From Plectrocnemia conspersa (taxonomy: Eukaryota; Arthropoda; Insecta; Trichoptera; Polycentropodidae): a DNA stretch of 64,000 nt. Under the pieces are notes generated by a model. It searched no databases, had not been told where the DNA came from, and saw nothing but the letters and a program-made list of their open reading frames with translations. This document shows, one piece after another, positions 34,286 through 46,562 of the stretch. The position numbers and the translations under genes were made by a program. The stretch's first letter is position 1; each line of letters opens with the position of its first letter. Location of the stretch: assembly GCA_009617715.1 (NCBI GenBank), contig VTFK01000125.1, forward strand, positions 186,001 to 250,000. The letters are read 5' to 3'.

Positions 34286-35149
34286 GGTTTATATGTGCTT
34301 TATTCGATTCTCACTCGTAAAAAGTATTAATATAAACGCTTAGCAATGTCACGATTTTATTGCTTTTGACCTGTACTGGAAATTCACTATAAGCAACACT
34401 GAGCAGCAAAGAAAATACGAATAATAATCAAGTAAATATGATCAGTAAATATTTTTAATCATTTTTAATGCCTAATTAAAATATTTCGCATAAAATATAA
34501 TTTCAGGGCTATTTTTTTAATTTGTTTGCCTGGTTTCGAAACGTCTCAGTTGATTCGGCGTGACTCCGCTTTATTCAAGATCATCCTCTACCACCCACAT
34601 TCACAAGAATGTAAGTGGTAATGTAAATGAAAGCTCTGAATAAAGTTTAAAAATATATTGGAAGTATAATTATGTTCTGTTTTTTTTATAATCTGACATA
34701 CACGTGATATTCAATCAAATAAAATCTGATTAGTATTTTGAAGTAGAAATCGTGAAATTTTTGTATTCGTTAATTGATTGAAACACTATTTATTGTATCT
34801 TACAAAAAGTTTTTTATAGCATGTATTTATGTATCAGTAGATATGCTTTAACTATAAAAAATAATAATTATTTCCCAAAACAGTTTTATCGTCCGCTTTA
34901 AAAAAGCTCCCTCAATGATGCAATCGTCAATGGGGTTCACCATTAGAATATGTGTAATATTCATTACGGTCATTAGTAATTTATACGCTTATGCCATTAC
35001 CGTTACTGATGGCCATTAATATAATTCAAGTCCGGATATTTGGATGGTACATAGGGGTCTTGTAGCGATCCTCAAAGTTGACGAAACAAGACTAAATAAA
35101 CAAAATAATTACAAGAAAAAAATATTTTTAGAATACTAATTTTTCTTAA
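34286..35149. other. No gene seen
   Basis: AT-rich. The stretch 34930-35030 has alternating CATTA/TAATG words (CATTACGGTCATTAG, GCCATTACCGTTACTGATGG) but no clear unit. Confidence 0.4.
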
Positions 35150-35525
35150 CACAACAATTGTAAAAAATATGTTTCAAAAAACGTTACTAAAAAGTGCTTA
35201 AAAATTAAAATGAAGAAGAGAAAGTTGATCTTACACGAATTCATGATTAAAATTTTAAAAACACCGAACAAGCAAGAAAATATATAGCAGATGATCAGCA
35301 AAAAGCACAAGAAAATCCTGAAGAATATTTTGGATTTTCATTTGATTAAAAAAAAGCGCTTTCGTATCCCAAACTTTCCGTTTCGGTTGCTTATTATAAG
35401 AGAAATAAGTATGTATACAACTTAGGTTACCATAATTTTTAGAATAATATGGATGGATGAGACTTTAGCTTCAAGAGGTACACAATAAGTAGCCTCGTGT
35501 ATTTTAAAGCATTGTGAAAATAGGA
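35150..35525 (+). pseudogene. Second fragment of the 20-kb transposon-like ORF family
   Basis: Matches 20650-21025. It reads TEQARKYIADDQQKAQENPE, then EYFGFSFD, a frame break, then LSYPKLSVSVAYYKRNKYVY and MDET-ASRGTQ-VASCILKHC. The match ends at the same place, GCATTGTGAAAATA, in both copies. Stops and short deletions. Confidence 0.7.
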
Positions 35526-35866
35526 AGCAATTAAACTTTAGTAAATTTTCATTGATACAGTTTTATTGCTCGTAAATTTTCTTGAAGCTTTTAACCATTT
35601 CCAAATGTATGTTAAAATACACATACATAAAAAATATAAGCTTTAATATCAATTGGTGATGGAATAAATCCATGCGCAAAATAATCGATGAAATATTTTA
35701 AACATTTTTTATTAAGTTCACTACTCATGATCTAAAAAATAAAAAATATTTTAATAAAATATTGATCAAATTAAAAAAATTCTCACTGGTTTTTTATAAC
35801 ACATATTCAAGAATATTACGTTAAATATAGACTTGTCAATAAGGAACTTCACTCTTAATTCATTAT

Positions 35867-35928
35867 TAATATTAAACTGAACACACACCTAAAAAGGGAT
35901 AAATTATTAAACTGAACACACACCAAGA
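35867..35928. repeat. Two-copy direct repeat
   Basis: ATTAAACTGAACACACACC occurs twice about 39 bp apart. Confidence 0.8.
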
Positions 35929-36144
35929 TATGAATTAAATTGAATAATTATGAAGGAACTAACAATAAATGCCACAAAATTTGTGATCATTTTATAAAAA
36001 GCAATAATCGAATAATTGATATTTAATTCATAAAATATTCGTTTATACCATCTCAAATAAAATTTGATTTTTTTAAATGAAGCAAACTGTATACTTAAGC
36101 AGCACATGTATTCGTTTTTTTATCTCAATATACCCGCGTGACTA

Positions 36145-36300
36145 ACCACAAAATCCATGGTTTTTATGCGCTTTTATTTTATTTCAAAATGCAAGAGAAT
36201 GAGACGATTCTTCTCAACAACAAAAAAATTGTGAATAGAATTTTTATTGGCCGTAACTCTTATGATCGAAATTCATAGAATTCGTTCGTTAGAACAGAAA
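36145..36300. repeat. Dispersed repeat, copy at 36.1 kb
   Basis: Matches 45025-45190: shared AAAATC(C/T)ATGGT, GA(G/T)AATGAGACG, CTCTCAACAA, TTGTGAATAGAAT and GAAATTC(A/G)(T/C)AGAATTCG followed by TTCGTT. No ends recognised. Confidence 0.65.
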
Positions 36301-36409
36301 ATATAAATATTACTGATATCGATACAAATTTGCAACAATGGTTACGGTTGAGGTAGTTCAACATAAAAGAAAAATCTATTATTGTATAAATGAGGCGTTG
36401 ATTATATTT

Positions 36410-36640
36410 CAAAGTTTCCTAGTCATCAGTCTAGAGTTGACTCACAAAGCTATGTTGGTTAGTTACCGTGTGGCTGTGTAATTAAAGCCCGTGACCAAAA
36501 GTGAATATGAGATTAGGTGGCCTGATTCGTTCTCGCCGTTTGCGGCGAGCCTCACATGTGCAATCGCTGTCGTTGCACATTGCCGCTTTCCCGGAATTAG
36601 TCGTGCCAGCGATGCCAAAACTGTTTTATTTAATGTTCAA
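36410..36640. other. GC-richer island, candidate non-coding regulatory element
   Basis: Contains CGCCGTTTGCGGCGAGCC, TCGCTGTCGTTGCACATTGC and TCGTGCCAGCGATGCC in an AT-rich setting. The 65-residue frame through it (36491-36688) shows no domain. Confidence 0.4.
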
Positions 36641-37029
36641 ACATTTAATAATAAAACAATCATAACTATAAGATACAATAATATTTAGATTTTCAATACT
36701 GGAATTACCGATAAAAAACAATCAATCAATACCGGTATTGACATTATTAACATTATTTTAATAATTTGTTAATAAAAAGTATTTTTTTTTCAATTAATTT
36801 AATTGGCTTATCTGATGTCTATCCATTAAAATTCAAGCAAAATGCTTTACTGATAAGTCTATGCAATAATATATTATTAAATGTTAATAATGCTTGCGAA
36901 TTTTGCGAAAAAATCGCAAGCATTCAAGAGTTGAAACATTTTCTTTGAGGATATTGAATTATGTAGTAACTATAATCGTCTTCGCGTATTTTTTTAAATA
37001 TAATAGCGGGTCAAATTTTGCCTTAAGTT

Positions 37030-39115
37030 ACCGACATTTATTAATATTTTGAGTTTCAAACAATTAGAAACGTTTAAACAATCCTCTTTACATTCAGGTA
37101 CCTTTAAAAATACTTTATACGCTAAAACTTTATTGTATAATTTACGAGTACCAATAAAAATAAATACGACAACCGCGTACAAAAACTTTTTGGAAAGCTT
37201 CCATACATTTTTGGAGCAAGTTTTTGTAATCTGATTATTATTATAGATTTTATATTAGCAAAGCAAATATAAGACCGCTTAGAATATTTGAGAAAATTGT
37301 GGTATTCAAATATAAGCATGCATATTTTCAAACATCTAGCACATACCTTCCATTTTTATGCAGTGGAATAAAAAATACAGCGGCTGTACAATATTTACAA
37401 ATATTTGTAAAATTTAATTTGTAACAAAAAGAGTTTATAAAATTTTTTATCAAAAAATCAGAAAATTTCTTGAAAAATGAAAAGTTTTGATTTGCTAATT
37501 TTCTCGAGATTTTTTTTGGAAATAATTCTTGAAAATAAATACTAGTCTGCATATTTATAAATATTTCGTGTGTCAAACAATCAGAAGCGTTTAAAAAATC
37601 ATCCCTACATTCAGGTACTTAAAAAAATACTTTATACGCTAAACCTTGATTGTGTTATAATAAAAATCAATAAGACGACTGTGTATTAAAATCTTTTGGA
37701 AAGCTACCATACATTTTTGCAATCTGCCGATTCACACGTGGAGCGGTATTCACTTATCTACATATTATTATAGTTCTTATAGTAACAAAAAAAAATAAGG
37801 CCGCTAAGCGTAGTTGAAAAAAAATTGCTATTCAAATACAAGCATGAATATTTTCAAACATCTGACACGGACCCACCATTTTTATGCAGCGGTGGTAAAA
37901 CATTAAAAAATATTGATATAAATTTAATTTTTAGCAAAAAAAAGCTTTTTTGAAAATTTTTAAAAAATCAGCAAATTTTTGGAGAACTGAAAATTTTGAT
38001 TTTGTGTTTTCTCAAGAAATTGTGCTAAATAATTCTCGAAAAGATGTATTAGTCTGACTATTTATACATATTTTGTGTTTCAAGCAATAATAAGCGTTTA
38101 AGCAATCTTCCTTACATTCAGGTACTTCTAAAAATACTTTATACGCCGATTCTTTACTGTGTTTTTTTCTTATCTAATTATTAATATAGTTCATAAAATA
38201 ACAAAGCAAAAATAAAGCCGCTAAGAATAGTTGACAATTTTTTGCTATTCAAATACAAGCATGGATATTTTCAAACATCTAGAACGGATCCACCATTTTT
38301 ATGCAGCGGAATAAAAATGCAGCGATTGTAAAATATTTTTAAATATTCGTAAAAATAATATTTTTTAACAAAAATGGATTTATGAAAATTCCCAAGAAAT
38401 CAGCAGATTTTACGAGAAATGAAAATTTTTGATTTTGTGTTTTTCTCGAAAAATTTGAGATATATTTATCAAGTAAAAGTACTTATCTGACTATTTATAA
38501 ATATTTTATTTTTTAAACAACAAGAAGCTTTTAAGAAATCTTCCTTACATTCAGGTACTTCTAAAAATACTTTATACGGCGACTCTTTACTGTGTTATCT
38601 ACATGCACCAATAAAAATATACAAGACAACTGCGCACAAAAATCTTTTGAAAAGCTTCGATATTTTTTTGCAAACTGTCGATTCACACACCGAGCAGTTT
38701 TATCTTATCTGATTATTAATATAGTTCATAAAATAACAAAGCAAAAATAAAGCCGCTAAGAGTAGTTGAGAAAATTGTTAACAATTTTTTGCTATTCAAA
38801 TACAAGCATACATTTTTTCAAACATCTAGCACGGATCCATCATTTTATGCAGCGGAATAAAAATGCAGCGATTGTAAAATATTTTTAAATATTCGTAAAA
38901 ATTATATTTTGTAACAAAAAATCATCAAATTTTTCGAGAAATGAAAATTTTTGATTTGGTGTTTTTCTTGAGAAATTTTGCGATATAATAATCAAGAAAA
39001 TGTACTTATTATCAGGTACTTCTAAAAATACTTTATACGCTAAACTTTATTAAGTTATCTATGATTACCAATAAAAATCAATAAGACGGTGTACAAAATT
39101 GTTCCATTTATTTCT
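37030..39115. repeat. Tandem array, about five units of ~430-520 bp
   Basis: The word CATTCAGGTAC (CATCAGG-like TATCAGGTAC in the last unit) followed by A-rich sequence and ATACTTTATACGC recurs at about 37091, 37608, 38115, 38548 and 39010. Each unit then has CCAATAAAAAT, AAAGC(T/C)ACCAT-type, CAAAGCAAA.ATAAG.CCGCT, TATTCAAAT.CAAGCAT, TTTTATGCAG.GG and TTTTGATTT. Units 4 and 5 lack internal pieces, which explains their shorter spacing. The several open frames in it are phase noise. There is no coding signal shared between units. It is bordered on the right by a piggyBac-like fragment. Confidence 0.85.
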
Positions 39116-39121
39116 TCACTT

Positions 39122-39385
39122 TCATTCATTCATTCCATTGTCGAAAAAAATATTTTTTAAAATGCAGACGACAAATCTCTTTTTTTTGGGACAATAAGTC
39201 AATAAGAAAACATCCTCTTTAACAAAAGATCGTCTTTCAACGACTACGTCTGAATGGCTCCTAATATGGACTAAAATGTACGGATTTGAAAAATAATAGA
39301 TTTTTTTACCGGTATTACAAAACGAAATATGAGTAGTATCGAAGGTTGATTTTTCTCCTATACCGGTATCGCAAACCCTAATCAT
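39122..39385 (-). pseudogene. piggyBac-like transposase fragment (tentative)
   Basis: The 87-residue minus-strand frame contains HSDVVVERRSFVKEDVFLLT and YCPKKKRFVVCILKN. This resembles the piggyBac-type segment with a V-S-Y-x-P-K-K-x-K-x-V-x-x-L-S-T-x-H pattern just before the second DDE region, but the match is short. The N-terminal residues (MIRVCDTGIGEK) come from sequence reading AGGGTTTGCGATACCGGTAT on the minus strand, which looks like a DNA-transposon terminus. Confidence 0.4.
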
Positions 39386-40160
39386 AACTAATGGATAAAT
39401 CCAAGATTAAAAATAAGCTATGAGTAAAATATATTTTAATCAGTAGCTATTTAAATAAAATCATATTGTTATTTTTACCTAAAATTTATAAAGTTTCCAC
39501 AGATCTTTGTCTACTTAGATTTATCCTATTGAGTTTTTTGTGGCTAACAAGTCGTAGCAACAGCATAAAAATAACCTCTTTCTTGCATAGCATTATTTAT
39601 TCTGTTTATAGTTAATACTACACAGTCATGGATTAAATCATTTTCAAGGGGTTGAGCATTATATTGTATATAATAATAATTAATGCTGATATATCAATAT
39701 AGGTACAAACGTGTATCATTCAAAGGGGTTAAAATCGCTGTCACGGTCTCCCCAATAATCCGCCTTTGGTATATTAATGTTCGATGCTAATTTGTGGTGT
39801 ACACATAATGTAATTCATAATAATTAAATATTTACAAATTATTATTTCAGCCGTATAGGTTTTATGCAATATTTTTTATAAACGTAATTTTTATATTTAC
39901 TTTGAAGAGTAGCCAAGTCTGAATTAACTATAGCTGCTCGAAGGTAATTACTGGACTCCAGATTAGACAATAAAGGTTTGAAAAACGTTCTTTTACAAAA
40001 ACAGAATCTATTTCTATAAATGTGTTAGCGGCAATAGTATGATTTAATTTATCACCTCAGCGAATGCAACTATGTTACTATATTAACTGATGCTTTAAAC
40101 CACGGGTTTTTACCATACGAAGGCACACAAGTCTTACTTATAAAATTTCAAGAAACATGA
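39386..40160. other. No feature recognised
   Basis: AT-rich spacer with a slightly GC-richer patch (39735-39770: AAATCGCTGTCACGGTCTCC) but no gene. Confidence 0.4.
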
Positions 40161-40164
40161 GAAC

Positions 40165-41090
40165 ATAATGCAAGTATTGACAGAAAATAATTTGACTTTA
40201 AAAATCGTGGTATTGTATGGAAATAATAACTGTAGTTTTGTCAGATTCAAAAGACGAGACTTCAATAATCTTTATGCAAAACTAAATGTATTGATAGGAA
40301 TTGGATGTGGAGCTTACATAATTAATAACGCAATTAAAACTGTTGCAGATTGTCTACCTGTGAACTTTGAATGCGTTAATGTAAAAATTTATATATATTT
40401 TTATTTCTAGAGTGTTTGTTTGAAAGCTCTAAAAATAATGTTAAGTATTAGAGACTGTTAAGTGGCTTGCGCTGAAAAAGTTTTAAAACTATGCTACTTT
40501 TTTAGTAATGATATATCCAAACATATTGTGAATATTATTTGAAAACTTCAACTTTGAATTATGGATTTTTAGTCATTGAAAGTCAGTAATGTTCCATCAA
40601 GTTTATCTACAATTGAAGCCATGAAGAAAATAATTCTTGTAACAAAGTACTTCATTCCTAATTTAATGCTTAAATTGCAAGAAATTGGATGCAGTCGTGT
40701 TGGCAAATAATATATGTATGAAAGCTACTTCTATAAAATAAGCAAAAAAATTTTGGAGCAGTGGACTTTGTACTGTAAAGAATTCGAAATATTTAAATGG
40801 AAGAATTTAACCAAAAAAGTGTAATGTATGTATTGATTGAAAAGGAATGCAATAATTGTAACCAAGATATCGAAGTATTTGATTAGTATTCACTCATTCC
40901 AAACTAAATTATACCGAAAAAAGGAATGTTTCAGTTGAGTGGAATTGCTCGAACACTTTCACACCAATAATTTAAATCCTACTAACTTCCATATAATTAT
41001 TAAATATATTTTAAGTTTACCTGGCACAACTGAATGCTCTTTCTTTTATGAATAAGTCGTGGATGAGCAAAAAAACACAGTTGCAAGTCG
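40165..41090 (+). pseudogene. hAT-type transposase fossil
   Basis: The first frame reads LKIVVLYGNNNCSFVRFKRR, DFNNLYAKLNVLIGIGCGAY, IINNAIKTVADCLPVNFECV and NVKIYIYF. This is the core segment of a hAT family common in insects (...DN-N-...-L-x-G-I-G-C-x-A-H-I-x-x-N-x-I-K-T-A-x-D). After a stop, VKWLALKK-type and IEAMKKIILVTKYFIPNLML segments appear in other frames. Roughly the middle third of a transposase is represented. Many stops. Confidence 0.7.
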
Positions 41091-41279
41091 CAATTATTAA
41101 AGCAATGATGCCAAAAACATTTTAGCGAAATATAGAGAAAACTCCAAAGGACATGAACGCGAATTTAAATCATGTAAATAAAAAAGAATTTTAATATTAT
41201 ATATAAATCGCGTAAAAATGAAATAATATTTTTTACATATATTATCAAAATTGGCTACGGATGCCATCGCGATCTTACT

Positions 41280-42500
41280 TTTTTTTAAATGAGCGTCTGA
41301 CGTTTCGAAGAATCTGTCATTCTTCATCCTCGGAGACTAACTGCCGCTCTCGTCCTTGACCTGGTCATGTAAGGGTACACCGGTGCTGCCACTCTTCTTG
41401 AATTATCACTATTTTTATTTTTAATTTATTATTTGCATGGTGATAATAGTATTAATTTGTGGTTTTTTGCTTACCGGTTTCACAAATATGAAGAGACTTT
41501 TCTTCTTTTCGAAAAAAATGTATATCTTTATGATGTGTATTATTAAAATTGAAAAAATCTAGATCGTTCCTTCCGTGTTAGGACTATACTTTAAGGCTTA
41601 TTAGTTGCTGCGAAACTAAAATATGACTTAGGTATATTTATGACGTTTTTGTTGTATTGCCACATAGAAGGAGCGATAAATATTATTTATCAATTTCAAT
41701 AATACTTATGCGTATGTTTGTTTGTTACTATGGGAACAACAAGTGCATTAATTTTTTAATAGATTTGTTTGAATATATTTATATTTATGTGAATTTCGTT
41801 ATTTACTTTATCTTACTATAAAACCAGTGACCAGGTATTTAAAAGTGTTTTCGCGTCGTCTCTTTTATTTAGTGCTATTTTCCTTTTAATCCCGATTTCA
41901 ATTCTTGTTTAATTCTGCCCAAAATTTATATGATGATTTTTATCAAAAGTGTGGTATACAAATGTTACGTTTTCTTCAAAGCATTTTATATTCTATTTTT
42001 ATTTTTGAAATCCTACGGTTTGTATGACCAATGTAAATTTAGTGTACTGATTCGTTATTAAATTTATTTTTTACACTCAGTAGGATTTTTCATATTTTAT
42101 TTTACGATTTAAAATTATCCTAACACCCCTAACTTTGAAAAGTACTCGCCCTATCTTTTATGCGATCCCTCGAACATATGATTTATGTGAAATACCATTA
42201 AATTTTTCATTTTTATCTACTTTTTCTGTTGTGAATATTAGTAAAGCCATTTAATTTAATTTAATAATGCTTCTTTGCCACTTTTAAATAGCTTAAATCT
42301 ATGTTCGTTTTCCGAAAGTATTTTGCTCTAAGAAATTAGGAGACCGCTATAAAATTAAGTTGTAAAGTATGTTGGTGTTAATTAGCATAATAATAATAAT
42401 AATTTGTGTGTTTTTTTTCCTATAAACTGTGTGTCCAAAAGTTCAATTAAACGGCGAGATTTATTTTGTTCAATTTCTATTGTAAATTTAATTTTTTATA
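41280..42500 (-). pseudogene. Penelope-like element, inverted, decayed
   Basis: Minus-strand pieces from high to low coordinate are IEIEQNKSRRLIELLDTQFI (near 42480-42420), ISHKSYVRGIA-KIGRVL, then QYTKFTLVIQTVGFQK. The last corresponds in another frame to YIGHTNRRISK, the GIY-YIG endonuclease signature. KNHHINFG and KRKIALNKRDDAKTLLNTWS follow near 41830. Farther down the minus strand, GAAGAATGACAGATTCTTCG AAACGTC (41290-41330) resembles the element's 3' flank. It is the third Penelope fragment of the window. Frame is broken repeatedly. Confidence 0.7.
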
Positions 42501-42689
42501 TAGATTATTTAAAAAAATATATTTTTTTTTTAAAACGTTACGAAGATCTTAATTATTTTTTCGCGTATTTCATTTAAATATATTTTAAAACTGGTTTTAC
42601 TTAATATTTGCTTTATTTTAAAATTATTTATTGGTGCTTCAAGTTTTGTGAAATTTAGTAATACATTTTTGCTCCTACATTTTATTTAT

Positions 42690-43907
42690 TTATTTATTTA
42701 TTTATTTAGCTTAATAGCTAATCTTTACATCTAACAAATTTAGTAAACCTATATAAAAATATATAAAAAATACATAACAGAAAGAAAAAATAAAAATATA
42801 CAATAATAAAGTCTTAATATTATAATTTATTTCTATATGAACGAAGGTGTTTTTTTATTCCATTTATGAAACCCGTTATATTTTTGCTGTTTCGGATTTC
42901 TCTTGAAAGACTATTATATAAATCAAAACCTCCGTACATAATTCCCCTAGCCGTACTCGTTTTCTTATACTTAATTTTCTTTAAATTTTCTCTATTTCTA
43001 GTATTATATTTATGTACATCTTTATTTCTTATTAAATACTTATTAAAATATTCTGGTAACATATTATTTTCTAACTTATATATAAATACTAAAACATTTA
43101 TACTCAATATTTCTTGAACATTCAACCATTCTAATCTATCAATCATACTTTTACAATTAGTTAATCTATTTTTATTTAAGATTACTCTCATTGCAACATT
43201 TGTTTGTCTAATTTATTTAACATATTTAATAGTGTTGCACAATAATTAAAATGGGGCAATATAATACTATTGTAAATTTTTTTTTTTGTATTTATACTTA
43301 ATATATTTCTTAATCCAGATAATAAACCTATTTTTCTACTAATTTATTTTAATATGTAATTACAATGTTCTTTAAAATTTAATTTTGTATCAACAATTAC
43401 TCCTAAATATTTTATATTATCCACTATTTCTATACTAGAGTTATTTATTACTATGTTGGTACTATTATCTAACAGATTTTTATAATTAATAAACATACAT
43501 TTAGTTTTATTCTCATTTAATTTAAGTACATTATTCTTTAACCATATTTCTAATATACTTAATTGATTATTTAAATTATTTACAATTTCTTTAATGTTAT
43601 CACCTATGCAATACATTAATGTGTCATCCGCAAATAGATGAATTTTACATTTTTTCACGTTATTAACTATATCATTAATATACAAAACAAATAACAATGG
43701 TCCCAATTTAGACCCTTGTGGTACTCCATAAGACACTAATTTCTCTTCAGAATATACATTATTTATTTTAACTTTTTCTTTTCTTTTATATAAGTAATTA
43801 TTAAACCATCTTAAAACTATATCACTTTTACCTATACTCTCCAATTTCTTTAACATTATTTTTCTGTCTATTGTTTCGAAGGCTCTCTTGAAATCCAAGA
43901 AAATTAA
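42690..43907 (-). pseudogene. Non-LTR retrotransposon, 5'-truncated copy 2
   Basis: Same family as 1-1770. The minus-strand frame 43898-43344 starts inside the RT at FLDFKRAFETIDRKIML, includes GVPQGSKLGPLLFVLYINDI and FADDT (43634-43620), and extends through the thumb (NIKYLGVIVDTKLNFKEHC). A second open block, 43191-42820, covers the C-terminus (MRVILNKNRLTNCKSMIDRL). The 3' end is an ATTT repeat on the plus strand, (AAAT)n on the element's strand. The copy begins abruptly at about 43907, typical of incomplete target-primed reverse transcription. It is better preserved than copy 1 around the site of copy 1's frameshift. Confidence 0.9.
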
Positions 43908-43914
43908 GTCACAT

Positions 43915-44192
43915 TAAATGCTCGTATTTATATTACTATGGATTTTTAAATTAACGTGTGGTTTAATTTTGTTCTTTAAATTTTTACATGGCATTGCACA
44001 TTGATTAAGGTCTGCTGCGAGGAGCTTGTCCGGCATTTAATTTTATTATCTTATGATTTTCTCTTTATAGTATTTTTAGCATTATATTTTTGTTTATATC
44101 GTATTAATAATTTTTATTGTTTTTTTTATTATCGAGACGCATTTTTGTAACCTTTAAGGTCCCAGTAGTCCTAATTTAATTTAAATAAATAA
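43915..44192 (+). mobile_element. 3' end of a second non-LTR retrotransposon
   Basis: Ends TAATTTAAATAAATAAATAA and contains GAGGAGCTTGTCCG, the word shared with the 3' end at 8930-9172. Head-to-tail neighbour of the inverted RT copy. Confidence 0.5.
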
Positions 44193-44284
44193 ATAATAAG
44201 CATCCTATTTTTTAATAAGATAATTAGGGATTGTGAAAATTGTTTTATTTTATGAATTTTCATCCCAAAAATGTGTCTATGTCG

Positions 44285-44560
44285 ATGAAAGTCCCCACTA
44301 CTGTCCGCCCAGCCCGCCGACAATAACGATCACGATGACGAAATAAAAACGTAATTTAGCATTCCCCAGAGCGGCCGGACAGAATTCGCGCAGAATCCCC
44401 AAAAGAAGCAAAACTACCTCCCCGCGCCCACGACCCCTCCGTGCCAGATCGACAATGCACCGTGACGGCATAAAAAGTACATCCATCTGTCGGCATTTTG
44501 CACCCCTTTTGCCGGTAGCGCCCCAGTTTAACGGGGGCCAAATCCGACAACAACCGACAC
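44285..44560. other. GC-rich island, candidate non-coding regulatory element
   Basis: Strongly GC-rich (CCGCCCAGCCCGCCGACAAT, CCCCGCGCCCACGACCCC, GCCGGTAGCGCC). Overlapping frames on both strands are open because stops are rare in such sequence. No domain seen. Confidence 0.45.
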
Positions 44561-45024
44561 GAAAAAAACACATAATGCAATACAATCTTATTTATTTTCA
44601 CTCACAGTCGTACAAATTATACAGTCATTACGGTAGGGAGAGGGTGACGCGATTCATCCCACCCTTACCGAGTTCAAAAATGAGTAAATTAAAAAAAAAA
44701 ACAATTTACGAACGGATGTATCGAATCGTGCGTATTATGTTTTTAATGAAGTTAAGCGTAATTTAATAAATGTAACATTTAAAATAAAGCATGGTGAAAA
44801 TTACCAATACACACATGACTGCGCGCACTATATTAATATATATCTAAGTATATGTGAATATATACACCACACACGTAAATGAAGATTGCTATGTATTGGA
44901 TCGGCCCACCTGTAAAGCTAGGGTGTATAACTAAAGTTCTCAATCATATATTCAAATATTCGATTATTATAAAATATTTATAAAAAAATCTAAGAATGTA
45001 ACAATCTGTATACGAGTGACTAGT

Positions 45025-45190
45025 GCCGCTCCAAAATCTATGGTCCATATTTATTTTTGAAATGCGAGATAATGAGACGCTTCCTCTCAACAAACAAAGT
45101 TCGAAAAACATTTGTGAATAGAATGTTAATCGGTGCATCTACTATGACCGAAATTCGCAGAATTCGTTCGTTGAACGTAATAAAATGTCG
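45025..45190. repeat. Dispersed repeat, copy at 45.0 kb
   Basis: Second copy of the repeat at 36145-36300, same orientation. Confidence 0.65.
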
Positions 45191-45792
45191 GAAAAGCCCA
45201 TCTTTTATCATCGTTTAATACTTATCTCAAATACAAGTTTGTGTCGCCAATTTCTGTGAAGTTTGTGTTAGGTTTTTGTATTTATTGTTTAGAGAATAAA
45301 ATATTTTATTTTAATCAACTTAATTATTCAATCAAAATTAATTTATATGCAAATCCAAAGATGCAGATCCAATCTTTATGTATATCAAATTCATTCCAAA
45401 CATGATAAGCTATTGAATAATATATGAAAAATTAGGTTTCTGAACAAAAATTATGTAAAAATAAATTAGACGTAAATGTTGGATCACGACGGTCTTATAG
45501 TATAAGTTCTCATCTTGTAAATTACGTAATTTATTAAAACTTGCTACATCTAGATATATAAATGAAATTTAGAAACGTGTAGAAATTTGGAGAATAAATA
45601 CAAAGGAGGAGATATATATATAGGAGATATATAAACATTAGTGTAAAATATTTAAAGATGCATATTGTGTTCGATATTCTTTTTTTTTGTATAAGCGCGA
45701 CGTTTCAACATAATAAGGTATACAATTTCTTTATTTCAGGTGGATCTAACTAACGATACTTAACAGTTCTCAGTATTTTTAATGCAACAAAG

Positions 45793-45912
45793 AGATAACC
45801 GCGACCTTTTTTATGATAGGGATGGCTGGCGAAGTGAAAACAAAAGTAGGTATTGCATACACGAAATTATTTCTACTATTTGTATATTTTTACCTTCATT
45901 CAGATATATTTT
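45793..45912. repeat. Dispersed repeat, copy at 45.8 kb
   Basis: Second copy of the repeat at 7738-7850 (ATAGGGATGGCTGGCGAAGT, GTATTGCATACA). Confidence 0.6.
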
Positions 45913-46211
45913 TACACAATAGTCTACATAATATACCTCACTAAACATTGGTGTTAAATATTAAATTATTTTTATGGTAATTAATCAAAATAATACTAAT
46001 AATAATGGCAATTGTCTGTTTTTTTTTGGTAATAATAGTATTGAAAATTCCGGCATTATTGCAATACCTACATCATAAATAAACAAGATTTTCAAAAGAA
46101 TTTGCTATGAATTATATTGCATACCTCTTGTTTTATACCAATTAAAAAAATAAAAAATTCAAAATATGCGCTTAAAATCCATTAATCCTCATCTTATGAG
46201 AATATAAAAAA

Positions 46212-46562
46212 ATGTCAGATTTTGTAATTTGCAGTCTTGTGATATTTTCGTATGTGTCCGCATACTATTTCGCTAGCAAGAAAGTGAATTTAGTGTTAAC
46301 ACTAAGCAAAACTCGATATTCTTGGCCACAGACAAAATTTGCACAAACAAACGCGGCACTTGTGAATAATTTAAAATCTGTCATTAATGTCGTCTTGCGA
46401 CCCTTTATTTTTTATTTTGCTGTTTACCTCGATGGAGAAAGAGCGGGAGTAGCGTTAACCCTCCTTTCCAACATAATGATGTGTATTTTGTATATTTACC
46501 TCTCACTCATACGAAGATGTAAAAAAAGTATTGCGATCCTTAAAATTTTGGCAGCGTCTTAA
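46212..46562 (+). CDS. Uncharacterised open frame, 116 residues, possible membrane protein fragment
   Basis: One of the longest intact frames outside the retrotransposons, and less low-complexity than the others. It has three hydrophobic stretches: FVICSLVIFSYVSAYYFA near residues 4-21, VLRPFIFYFAVYL near 62-74, and LTLLSNIMMCILYIYLSL near 82-99. The last is followed by a basic RRCKKS. No family recognised and no upstream promoter or splice pattern identified. It could be an exon of a multi-pass protein, a decayed receptor piece or chance. Confidence 0.25.
   Translation: MSDFVICSLVIFSYVSAYYFASKKVNLVLTLSKTRYSWPQTKFAQTNAALVNNLKSVINVVLRPFIFYFAVYLDGERAGVALTLLSNIMMCILYIYLSLIRRCKKSIAILKILAAS

Noticed and set aside
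39655..39740. CAAAGGGGTTAAAAT word as partner of the TTAACCCC end at 7.5 kb
   Set aside because: More than 30 kb apart, with only the generic CCCCTTT core shared.
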